NCBI RefSeq assembly: GCF_003002065.1 | Contig: NZ_PVZG01000010.1 | Coordinates: forward strand, 248,001 to 312,000 | Origin: Pseudosporangium ferrugineum | GTDB taxonomy: Bacteria; Actinomycetota; Actinomycetes; Mycobacteriales; Micromonosporaceae | Length of the DNA stretch: 64,000 nucleotides | Direction: 5' to 3' | Shown here: positions 41,852 to 49,749 of the stretch, piece by piece | Position numbering within the stretch: position 1 is the first letter of the stretch | How the letters are laid out: every line of letters starts with the position of its first letter | The notes under the pieces: model-generated | Seen by the model: only the letters and a program-made list of their open reading frames with translations | The model's database searches: none | Told to the model about the DNA's origin: nothing | Position numbers and translations under genes: made by a program

Positions 41852-43339
41852 ATGCCGGTTCCCGTACCCCGTGTCCTGTTGGCGGTTCTGTTGGCCGCTC
41901 TCGCCGTACCGGCCCCGGCGCAGGCCGCGCCCGGCGGCCGGCCGTACGTGCGCGGCGGCGAGACCGTCCCCGTCTACGACTACGCCGACGCCGTTCGGGA
42001 GAGCGTCTGGGTGCAGACCCCGGACGACGCCGACGAGGACGGCATGATCGGCAAGTCCTGGGACGGTTCCATCGCCAACGGGGTCGCCGCCACCGGCGTC
42101 GAGGGCCTGGAGACGATCGTGCCCATCTCGGCGATCTCCAGCTGGTACGACTACATGCGCTACCGCGGCACCCTGCGCGCCACCGGCTACCCGAGCTACC
42201 TCCAGTCGGTGGTGAGCGACCGGATCGGCGAATGCGCCGCGGTCACCGAGTCGCTGGCCACCGACAGCGAGGACGACACGGCCGACTACAACGCGTTCTG
42301 GCGGGCGCGCGACTACCGCCCGGCCGCGTCCCGGGTGCACGCCAGCGTGTTCGTGGTGCACGGCGTCAACGACCTGAACGTGACCACGCGGCAGTTCGCC
42401 GAGTGGTGGGACGAGCTGGCCGAGCGGGGCGTGCCGCGCAAGATCTGGCTGCACCGGACCGGCCACGTCGACCCGTTCGACGTCCGCCGCGAGGCCTGGG
42501 TCGACACCCTGCACCAGTGGTTCGACCGCTGGCTCCAGGGCCTGCACAACGGCATCGAGCGGGCGCCGCGGGCGACCGTCGAGACGGCGCCGGGGGTCTT
42601 CACGGACGCCCGGGACTGGCCGCTGCCGGGCACCCGGCCGGTGGCGGTGCGGCTGGGCGCGGGCGTCGCCTCGTACACCGACGCCTCGCTCTCCGAGGAG
42701 GAGGCGGTGGCCGACCCCGGGGCGCAGGTCCCCGGCCGGCTCGCCCTGCGATACGGGCCGCTGACCTCCCCGCTGCGCCTGTCCGGCTCGCCGTCGGTGC
42801 GGCTGCGGGTGCGGGTCGACCGGCCGACGACCCAGCTCACCGCGCGGCTGGTGGACTACGGCACGGAGAGCAGGGTGGAGTACGACCGCGGTGAGGGCGT
42901 CCGGACGCTGTCCACGGAGTCGTGCTGGGGCGCGTCGACGCCGGCGGACGACGCCTGCTACTTCGACGTCGCGGAGCGGATGGCCACGACGGACCACGCG
43001 GTGCTGACCCGGGGCTGGCAGGACGCCGCCCACCACGTCTCGCTGCGCTTCGCCACCCCGCTGCGCCCGGACCGGTGGTATGCGATCACCGTGCCGGTCA
43101 ACGCGTACGACGTCACCGTGGCGGCCGGTCACACGCTCGGGCTGGTGCTGACCCAGAGCGATCCGGAGTTCACTGAGGCGCCGAACACCGGCGCGACGGT
43201 CGAGGTCGACCTGGCCCGCAGCACGCTGGTGCTGCCCGTCACCGGCCCGGCGACGCTCAAGCCCACGAAGGGCGCGCCGCGCACCACGAACGGCCTCACC
43301 GCGGAGGTGCGCCCGCAGCGCCTGCTGCCCCTGCGATAG
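41852..43339 (+). CDS. X-prolyl dipeptidyl-peptidase (CocE/NonD) family protein with internal deletion
   Basis: A 495-residue exported protein (signal peptide about 1-26). After VYDYADAVRESVWVQTPDDADEDG the frame passes straight to MIGKSWDGSIANG. In the family, about 130 residues of the catalytic domain normally separate these two blocks, including the strands and oxyanion tyrosine before the nucleophile. The serine (Ser69 in GKSWDG), HGVNDLNV, the RTGHVDPFD histidine and the C-terminal jelly-roll domain remain. The frame is intact, so this is an in-frame deletion around 42036-42043 rather than a frameshift. The product is probably inactive or misfolded, and the gene may be a young pseudogene. 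ATG 41852 has AAGGAA upstream. Confidence 0.8.
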   Translation: MPVPVPRVLLAVLLAALAVPAPAQAAPGGRPYVRGGETVPVYDYADAVRESVWVQTPDDADEDGMIGKSWDGSIANGVAATGVEGLETIVPISAISSWYDYMRYRGTLRATGYPSYLQSVVSDRIGECAAVTESLATDSEDDTADYNAFWRARDYRPAASRVHASVFVVHGVNDLNVTTRQFAEWWDELAERGVPRKIWLHRTGHVDPFDVRREAWVDTLHQWFDRWLQGLHNGIERAPRATVETAPGVFTDARDWPLPGTRPVAVRLGAGVASYTDASLSEEEAVADPGAQVPGRLALRYGPLTSPLRLSGSPSVRLRVRVDRPTTQLTARLVDYGTESRVEYDRGEGVRTLSTESCWGASTPADDACYFDVAERMATTDHAVLTRGWQDAAHHVSLRFATPLRPDRWYAITVPVNAYDVTVAAGHTLGLVLTQSDPEFTEAPNTGATVEVDLARSTLVLPVTGPATLKPTKGAPRTTNGLTAEVRPQRLLPLR

Positions 43340-43397
43340 GCGTTCATGAATATTGGCCTCTTCCCCGCGTAACGTGTGTGAAATAGAGTCCGAAACC

Positions 43398-46034
43398 ATG
43401 CGGACGTTGTCCTTTGTGTTCGGTCTTGTGCTCACCGCGACCCCGTTGGCCGTGCCGTCCCCGGCATCGGCCGCGGCCGGATGGACCGTGAGCGGGCCGG
43501 GCGGCGGCGTCTCCGCCCGGCTCGCCCTCGACGACGCGGGGCGCCTCAGCTTCGGCGTCGACCGGCAGGGCGCCCCGGTGCTGGCGCCGGCGCCGATCGG
43601 GATCACCACCGCCGGGACGGACCTCAGCACGGGGCTCACCCTCGCCGGCCGCAGCAGCCGTACGGTGCGCGAGCGCTACACCCGCACCACCGGCAAGCAG
43701 CTCGAACGTGACGTGACCCTGGCCGAGTCCACGTTCGCCTTCACCGGTGCCGGCGGGGCGCGGCTCGACGTGATCGTCCGCGTCTCCGCCGAGGGTGCCG
43801 CGTACCGCTACGTGCTGCCCGCCGGCGGGACGGTGACCGGCGAGGCGTCGTCGTGGACGCTGCCCGCCGACGCGCCCGCGTGGCTGCTGCCGTACAACCC
43901 GAACTACGAGAACGTCCGGGTGCAGACGACCGCCGGGAGTGCCGCCGCCGGGGACTACGGCTTTCCGTCGCTGTTCCAGGTGGGCGCGAACTACGCCCTG
44001 CTCACCGAGTCCGACGTGGACGGGCGGTACGACGGGGCGCGGCTGACCCATGCGGCCGGCTCCGGGGCGTACCGGATCGTCCTGGCCGACCCGGGCATCA
44101 CCGCGACCGGCCCGCTGGCGACGCCGTGGCGGGTCGCGGTCGTCGGCGACCTCGCCACCGTGACCTCCTCGATGCTGACCGACGACCTGGCCCCGCCGTC
44201 GAGGCTCACCGACACGTCCTGGGTACGCCCCGGCATGGTCGCCTGGTCCTGGCTGTCGGAGCACAGCAGCCCCTCGGATCCGGTGCGCCAGAAGCAGTAC
44301 ATCGACTTCGCGGCCCGCAACGGCTGGCCGTACGTGCTCATCGACGAAGGCTGGAACGCGGCCTGGGTGCCGGAGGTCGTGCGGTATGCCCGCGCCCGCG
44401 GCGTCGACGTGCTGCTCTGGCTGCACTGGACCAGCCTCGACACCGACCAGGAACGGGACACCCTGCTGCCGCGGTTCCGCTCGTGGGGCGTGGCCGGCGT
44501 CAAGGTCGACTTCATGGACTCCGACAGTCAGGACCGCTTCCGCTGGTACGACGACATCCTCGCGGCCACCGCGGCGCAGCACCTGATGATCAACTTCCAC
44601 GGCGCCACGATCCCGCGCGGCATCCAGCGCACCTGGCCGCACGTGATGACCCTGGAGGCCATCCGCGGGGCCGAACAGTTCCGCACCCGCGCGGCGACGA
44701 ACACGATGTTCCCGTACACCCGCAACGTGGTCGGCGGGATGGACTACACCCCCGTCACCTGGGCGGTCACCGACCGGGACACCACCGATGCGCACGAGGT
44801 GGCGCTGGCCCTGGTGTACGAGTCGGGCTGGACCCACCTGGCGGACAGGCCGGAGACGTACGAGGCGCACCCCGAGGCGCTGCGCACCCTCAGCCGGCTG
44901 CCGACGGTGTGGGACGAGACCCGGCTGCTCACCGGCGCGCCCGGCCGCGAGACCGTCGTCGCCCGGCGCCACGACGACCGCTGGTACGTCGGCGGCATCT
45001 CCGCGGTCGCCGCGCACACCGTCGCCGCCCCGCTCGGCTTCCTCGGCGGCGGGCGCTACCTCGCCGAGACCCTCCGCGACGGCGACCACGGCCTGGTACG
45101 CGAAAGCCGGATCGTGCGCCGCGGGGACACCCTGGAGGTGCCCGAGCCGGCGAACGGCGGGTTCGTGACGGTGCTGTGCGCGTACACCGGGGCGGCGACC
45201 TGCGACCGGCCGGTCCGCCGGGTGCCGGCCACCACCCTCACCCTCGACCCGTCCACGACCGACGTCCACCCGGGCGGGTCCGTCACCGTCGAGGCGGCGT
45301 TCACGCTTCCCGCCGGCGGCCCGATCACGGGCGTCAAGCTGGCGGCCCGCGCACCGCAGGGCTGGACGGTACGCGGACCGGCGGTCGCGGACAGCGGCAT
45401 GCGCGGCGGCGACACCCTCCGCGGCACCTGGACGTTCACCGCCGGCGCCGGCGTGCCCACCGGCGCCACCGAACTCCCCGTCGCCGCCGAGTTCACCTTC
45501 GCCGGCGACCCCGGCTCCCCGGACACCCCGGGCAAGCGGCCGGTGCACGTCGAGGAGGTGGTCCGGGCGCTGGTGCCGCCCGCCGACCCGAGCGGCACGC
45601 CCGCGGTGAGCGACCTGCCCTTCCTGACCGAGAGCAACGGGTACGGCCCGGTCGAACGGGACCGGTCCAACGGCGAGTCCGCGGCCGGCGACGGCAACCC
45701 GATCACCATCCGCGGCACCGCGTACCCGAAGGGCCTGGGCATGCACGCGCCGGGCGAGGTCACGGTCTGGCTCGGCGGCGCCTGCACCCGCTTCTCCGCC
45801 CAGGTCGGCGTCGACGACGAGGTGGCCCAGTCCGGCTCGGTCGACTTCCGCGTCCTCGGCGACGACCGCGAGCTGGCCTCGAGCGGCGTACGCCGCAGCG
45901 CGGACCCGGCGGCGCCGCTGACCGCCGACGTCAGCGGCGTCCGGATCCTGACGCTGCGGGTGACCGACGGCGGCGACGGCAAGAACTTCGACCACGCCGA
46001 CTGGGCGGACGCCCGCCTCAGCTGCGGCTCCTGA
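43398..46034 (+). CDS. Secreted GH97 glycoside hydrolase with NEW3 and NPCBM domains
   Basis: An 878-residue exported enzyme. The signal peptide covers about residues 1-26. An N-terminal beta-sandwich is followed by a TIM barrel with PGMVAWSWLSEHSSP, NGWPYVLIDEGWNA, VAGVKVDFMDSDSQ (Asp371, likely nucleophile) and INFHGATIPRGIQRTWP. The KVD motif resembles the retaining GH97 branch (alpha-galactosidase type) rather than the inverting alpha-glucosidases. A NEW3-like domain (about 615-720) and a C-terminal NPCBM domain (about 735-878, containing KGLGMHAPGEVTVWLGG) follow, the latter probably carbohydrate-binding. It sits near a symporter and a sugar dehydrogenase. Confidence 0.92.
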   Translation: MRTLSFVFGLVLTATPLAVPSPASAAAGWTVSGPGGGVSARLALDDAGRLSFGVDRQGAPVLAPAPIGITTAGTDLSTGLTLAGRSSRTVRERYTRTTGKQLERDVTLAESTFAFTGAGGARLDVIVRVSAEGAAYRYVLPAGGTVTGEASSWTLPADAPAWLLPYNPNYENVRVQTTAGSAAAGDYGFPSLFQVGANYALLTESDVDGRYDGARLTHAAGSGAYRIVLADPGITATGPLATPWRVAVVGDLATVTSSMLTDDLAPPSRLTDTSWVRPGMVAWSWLSEHSSPSDPVRQKQYIDFAARNGWPYVLIDEGWNAAWVPEVVRYARARGVDVLLWLHWTSLDTDQERDTLLPRFRSWGVAGVKVDFMDSDSQDRFRWYDDILAATAAQHLMINFHGATIPRGIQRTWPHVMTLEAIRGAEQFRTRAATNTMFPYTRNVVGGMDYTPVTWAVTDRDTTDAHEVALALVYESGWTHLADRPETYEAHPEALRTLSRLPTVWDETRLLTGAPGRETVVARRHDDRWYVGGISAVAAHTVAAPLGFLGGGRYLAETLRDGDHGLVRESRIVRRGDTLEVPEPANGGFVTVLCAYTGAATCDRPVRRVPATTLTLDPSTTDVHPGGSVTVEAAFTLPAGGPITGVKLAARAPQGWTVRGPAVADSGMRGGDTLRGTWTFTAGAGVPTGATELPVAAEFTFAGDPGSPDTPGKRPVHVEEVVRALVPPADPSGTPAVSDLPFLTESNGYGPVERDRSNGESAAGDGNPITIRGTAYPKGLGMHAPGEVTVWLGGACTRFSAQVGVDDEVAQSGSVDFRVLGDDRELASSGVRRSADPAAPLTADVSGVRILTLRVTDGGDGKNFDHADWADARLSCGS

Positions 46035-46691
46035 TCAGCGCAGCTTCTCGACGGCCTCCACGGTGAGGTCGTCGAGGGTCTCGATCACCAGGCTCGCCAG
46101 CGCCAGCGCGTCGGGCGCGGGCGGGTAGACGCCGTGCGGCACCGCGATCACCGCGAGGCCCGCGGCGCCGGCCGAACGGAGGCCGTTGCTGGAGTCCTCG
46201 ACCGCCGCGCACGCCCGTGGGTCGAACCCGAGCCGCCCGGTCGCGGCGAGGTAGACGTCCGGGGCCGGCTTGCCGCGGGGAACCTCCTCGGTGGACAGCG
46301 TGGTCCGGAAGGCGCCGGTCAGGCCGGCGGTCTCCAGCACCTGGTCGATGAGGATCCGCGCCGACGAGCTCGCCAGGGCCAGCGGGAAACGGTCGGCGAG
46401 GCGGCGGACCGCGTCGACCGAGCCGGGGATCAGCGGCAGGGCCTCCCGGTAGCGCCCGGCCATGCGGCCGAGGACGTCGGCGGCGACCTGCTCGGGCGTA
46501 CGCGGCACGCCCACGTCCTCGCTCAGGTGCCGCGACCACTCGCCGGTGCTCATGCCCATCATCCGGGTCTGGGTGTCGGGCAGGAACTCGCGGCCGTGCT
46601 CGGCGACGTAGCCGCGGCGGACCTCCTCCCAGACCTCCTCGGTGTCGATGATGACGCCGTCCAGATCGAAGACCACGGCCTCGACGGTCAC
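46035..46691 (-). CDS. HAD-superfamily phosphatase/phosphomutase-like
   Basis: A 218-residue HAD hydrolase of the beta-phosphoglucomutase-like group. Motif I is VVFDLDGVIIDTEE, motif II LALASSSA, motif III lysine in RGKPAPDVYLAATGRLG, motif IV VEDSSNGLRSAGAAG. A helical cap lies between motifs I and II. Substrates of such enzymes are usually small sugar phosphates. GTG 46691 overlaps the stop of the upstream luciferase-like gene, so the two are cotranscribed. Its stop abuts the GH97 stop with no gap. Confidence 0.9.
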   Translation of the reverse strand: MTVEAVVFDLDGVIIDTEEVWEEVRRGYVAEHGREFLPDTQTRMMGMSTGEWSRHLSEDVGVPRTPEQVAADVLGRMAGRYREALPLIPGSVDAVRRLADRFPLALASSSARILIDQVLETAGLTGAFRTTLSTEEVPRGKPAPDVYLAATGRLGFDPRACAAVEDSSNGLRSAGAAGLAVIAVPHGVYPPAPDALALASLVIETLDDLTVEAVEKLR

Positions 46692-47560
46692 AGCGCCTCG
46701 ATCGCGGGCAGCACCCGGGTACGCAGGATCTCGATCTTGTCGAGGCTGGGGAGGCCCGGTATCCCGCCGTGTCCCACGGTGAACCCGAGGCCGGCCAGGC
46801 GGGTGAGCGCGGCGACGATCGCGTCCACGTTCTCGCCCTTCTCCCCCGGGTCGAGCGGCACCAGCGCCGTCTTCTCGATGTCGTCGTAGTCGCGGCCCTC
46901 GGCCTCGCAGTGCTGCCGCAGCACGTCGAGCTTGTGCCCGATCTCGGGACTGTCGAAGAGGTTGCAGGAGTCCGCGTACTTCGCCACGAAGCGCAGGGTC
47001 TTCTTCTCGCCACCGCCCCCGATGAGGATCGGCGGGTGCGGCCGCGACAGCGGCGCCGGGGAGTTCAGCGGGCGCCCCAGCCGGTAGTGGCGGCCCTCGT
47101 ACGGCGTCTCGTCGCCGTGGAACATGCGGTGGCAGATCTGCAGGGTCTCCTCCAGGCGCTCGAAGCGCTCGGCGGTCGGCGGGAAGAACAGGCCGAGCCC
47201 CGCGGACTCCTCGGCGTTCCAGGCCGCGCCGATGCCGAGCATCGCCCGGCCCCCGGAGAGCACGTCCAGGGTGGTCACCGCCTTGGCGAGCAGGCCGGGA
47301 TCCCGGTACGTCACGCCGGTCACCATGGTCAGCAGCTTCGCCCGCCGGGTGTGCCCGGCGAGAAACCCGAGCGCCGTGTACGCCTCCAGCATCTCGTGCT
47401 CCGGCGGGCCGAGGAAGCCGATCTGCCAGAGATGGTCCATGACGCTGATCCGGTCGAAGCCCGCCTCGTCGGCCGCCGAGGCGATCTCCGCCAGCTGCGG
47501 TCCGAGCCGCTCGGCGCCGCCGGGCCAGGTGAAATCGGAGATGTGCAGACCCAGTTTCAC
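46688..47560 (-). CDS. LLM-class F420-dependent oxidoreductase
   Basis: A 290-residue luciferase-like monooxygenase-family enzyme, probably using coenzyme F420. Typical segments are FDRISVMDHLWQ, LLTMVTGVTYRDPGLLAKAVTTLDVLSGGR (in part) and GIGAAWNAEESAGLG. It would transfer hydride between F420 and an unknown organic substrate. It overlaps the HAD gene that follows. A second and third member of the same superfamily lie at 48733 and 54161. The start MKLGLHISDFTW is the family start. Confidence 0.9.
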   Translation of the reverse strand: MKLGLHISDFTWPGGAERLGPQLAEIASAADEAGFDRISVMDHLWQIGFLGPPEHEMLEAYTALGFLAGHTRRAKLLTMVTGVTYRDPGLLAKAVTTLDVLSGGRAMLGIGAAWNAEESAGLGLFFPPTAERFERLEETLQICHRMFHGDETPYEGRHYRLGRPLNSPAPLSRPHPPILIGGGGEKKTLRFVAKYADSCNLFDSPEIGHKLDVLRQHCEAEGRDYDDIEKTALVPLDPGEKGENVDAIVAALTRLAGLGFTVGHGGIPGLPSLDKIEILRTRVLPAIEAL

Positions 47561-47639
47561 GGGGGTTCCTTCCCTCGGGTGATTCCCCTGGAACCCTACT
47601 GCGACAGTCGGGATGATCTCCCCATACTGTCCGGTCCGG

Positions 47640-47667
47640 TTGACGCAACGTAATCAATTGGTAAGTT
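47640..47667 (+). promoter_or_regulatory. Candidate housekeeping promoter of the glycosyltransferase gene
   Basis: TTGACG (47640-47645), 16-base spacer, TAAGTT (47662-47667), within an AT-rich patch 55 bases before the ATG at 47723. Confidence 0.55.
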
Positions 47668-47722
47668 GTCTCCGGTCCCTGGACCCCGCCCCCGAAAGTC
47701 CCGCCGCCGAGGAGCCACCGCC

Positions 47723-48739
47723 ATGCCTCCCTCGTCGCGACGCCCGGTGCCGACCCACGCCGCGTCGTCACCGACCGTGACAGTTGTGATACCCGCCCTC
47801 AACGAGGAGGACAACCTCCCCCTCGTGCTGGAGAACCTGCCGCCCGTCGACGAGGTCGTCGTCGTGGACGGCCGCTCCGACGACGACACCGTCGCGGTGG
47901 CCCGCGAGGTGCGCCCCGACGTCGTCGTGGTGCGCCAGACCCGGTCCGGCAAGGGCAACGCGCTCGCGTGCGGCTTCGCCGCCGCCACGGGCGACATCGT
48001 GGTGACCGTGAACGCCGACGGCTCCGCGGACCCGCAGGAGATCCCGCGCTTCGTCGACGCGCTGCTCTCCGGCGCCGAGGCCGCGCACGGCTCGCGCTTC
48101 CGCTACGGCGGCGACCACCGCGACGCCCTGCCCGCCGAGCGCCTCGGGCACGCCGTGCTGAGCCGGCTCGTCAACCTGCTGTTCCGGACCCGGTTCACCG
48201 ACCTGAGCTGCGGCTACAACGCGTACTGGCGGGAGCTGCTGCCCGTGCTCGGCCTGCCCGGACCGGAGGTGCCCGGGCTCAGGCGCGGCCGCCTGGCCTG
48301 GGGCGACGGGCCGGAGAGCGAGACCCTGATCACGATCCGGATGGCGACCCGCGGCCTGCGCGTGGTCGAGGTCGCGACGATCGGCTATCCCCGCATCCAC
48401 GGCGACCGGCCGCGGCGGCTGCTCCCGGCGGCGCTGCGGGTGCTGCGCACGGTCGTGACCGAGTACGCCCGCCGCTGGCGCCGCCCGCCGTCCCGGCCCG
48501 CGCTGCCTCCCGCGTTCCCGCCGGCCGCACCCTCGGCGTCGCCCTCACCCTCATCCTCGCCCCCGCCCTCGCCTTCCGCGGAGTCCGGGCGGCACGCCGC
48601 ACGGCACTCCGTTGCGCCGCCGCCGCGCACCCGTCGCCGTCCGGACCTGCGGGTGATCCGGGGCGAGGGGCGCGACGAGCGATGGGACGGCCCGTCGCAG
48701 TACCGGGCCGTGCCGGGCGAGAACTACCGGCCCTACTGA
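47723..48739 (+). CDS. Family 2 glycosyltransferase, DPM/GtrB-like
   Basis: A 338-residue GT2 enzyme. VTVVIPALNEEDNLP starts the GT-A fold, VVVDGRSDDDTV follows, and VTVNADGSADPQEIP holds the metal-binding acids. LSCGYNAYWRELLPVLGL resembles enzymes that charge polyprenyl phosphate or decorate cell-surface glycans. The last 80 residues are a Pro/Ser-rich then Arg-rich tail with no domain. No membrane helix is seen. GAGGAG precedes ATG 47723 by eight bases. Its end overlaps the fgd gene on the other strand by seven bases. Confidence 0.88.
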   Translation: MPPSSRRPVPTHAASSPTVTVVIPALNEEDNLPLVLENLPPVDEVVVVDGRSDDDTVAVAREVRPDVVVVRQTRSGKGNALACGFAAATGDIVVTVNADGSADPQEIPRFVDALLSGAEAAHGSRFRYGGDHRDALPAERLGHAVLSRLVNLLFRTRFTDLSCGYNAYWRELLPVLGLPGPEVPGLRRGRLAWGDGPESETLITIRMATRGLRVVEVATIGYPRIHGDRPRRLLPAALRVLRTVVTEYARRWRRPPSRPALPPAFPPAAPSASPSPSSSPPPSPSAESGRHAARHSVAPPPRTRRRPDLRVIRGEGRDERWDGPSQYRAVPGENYRPY

Positions 48740-49740
48740 CCCTTGGCGCGCTCGCGGAGGCGGGGCAGCACCTCGTCGCCGTACACGCGCAGGAACCGGT
48801 CCTGATCCGGGCCCGGCGCGTGGAACACCAGGTGCTTGAAGCCCATGTCGAGATACTCGGCGACCTTGGCGGCATGCTCGTCGGGGTCCGACGAGACGAT
48901 CCAGCGGGTCACCGTACGGTCGACGGACAGCGCGTCGGCCCGGCGCTGCATCTCGATCGGGTCCTCGACGCCGGTCTTCTCCTCGGGCGACAGCGCCAGC
49001 GCGCCCCAGTAGTGGGTGTCGTTGCGGGCCTTCTCCAGGTCGGGGTCGAAGGAGACCTTGACCTCGATCATCAGGTCGATGCCGTCCAGCGAGCGGCCCG
49101 CCTTGCCGGCGCCCTCGCGGACGGCGGGCAGCAGCGTGCCGGTGTAGAGGTCGTGCCCCTTGCCGCTGGTCGTGATGAAGCCGTCGGCGACCCGCCCGGC
49201 CAGGCGGGTGGCGGCTGGGCCCGAGGCGCCGATGTAGATGGGCACCGGCTGCTCCGGCTTGTCGTAGATCGTGGCCAGTTCGGTGCGGTAATACGTGCCC
49301 TCGAAGGTGACCCGGTCCTCGGTCCAGAGCTGCCGGATGAGCGCCACCGCCTCCTTGAGCCGGGCGAAGCGCTCCTTGCCCTCCGGCCAGGTCAGGCCCA
49401 GCGGCACCTCGTTGAGCGACTCGCCCGAGCCGACGCCGAGGATCACCCGGCCCGGGGCGAGGCAGCCCAGCGTCGCGAAGGCCTGGGCCACGACCGCCGG
49501 GTGGTAGCGGAACGTCGGGGTCAGCACGCTGGTGCCGAGCAGGACCCGCTCGGTGCCGGCGGCCAGGGCGCCGAGCCACGGCAGGGCGGCCGGGGCGTGC
49601 CCGCCGTCGTGCCGCCACGGCTGGAGGTGGTCGCTGACGAACACGGAGTCGAAGCCGTGCTGCTCCGCGTCGATGCCGTAGCGCAGGAGCTCACGCGGCG
49701 CGAACTGCTCCGCCGATGCCTTGTAGCCGAACCGAATCAT
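48733..49740 (-). CDS. fgd: F420-dependent glucose-6-phosphate dehydrogenase
   Basis: A 335-residue enzyme that oxidises glucose 6-phosphate to 6-phosphogluconolactone while reducing coenzyme F420, the main source of reduced F420 in actinobacteria. The length equals mycobacterial Fgd1 and the signature residues are present: the active-site histidine in SDHLQPWRHDGG, and the glutamate in GVGSGESLNEVPLG. It supplies hydride for F420-dependent enzymes such as the two luciferase-like genes nearby. The start is MIRFGYKASAEQF. It is ten bases downstream of nothing on its own strand but follows the sigma-glycosidase fusion gene in reverse order, and may be transcribed independently. Confidence 0.92.
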   Translation of the reverse strand: MIRFGYKASAEQFAPRELLRYGIDAEQHGFDSVFVSDHLQPWRHDGGHAPAALPWLGALAAGTERVLLGTSVLTPTFRYHPAVVAQAFATLGCLAPGRVILGVGSGESLNEVPLGLTWPEGKERFARLKEAVALIRQLWTEDRVTFEGTYYRTELATIYDKPEQPVPIYIGASGPAATRLAGRVADGFITTSGKGHDLYTGTLLPAVREGAGKAGRSLDGIDLMIEVKVSFDPDLEKARNDTHYWGALALSPEEKTGVEDPIEMQRRADALSVDRTVTRWIVSSDPDEHAAKVAEYLDMGFKHLVFHAPGPDQDRFLRVYGDEVLPRLRERAKGQ

Positions 49741-49749
49741 GGTCCGACC

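Noticed and set aside
41852..43339. Frameshift explanation for the short peptidase-family protein
   Set aside because: Both sides of the junction are in the same frame and match the family, so a deletion explains it without a frameshift.
40013..43639. A 1208-codon minus-strand frame across the symporter and peptidase genes
   Set aside because: Runs antisense or out of frame to clear genes and has no recognisable domain.
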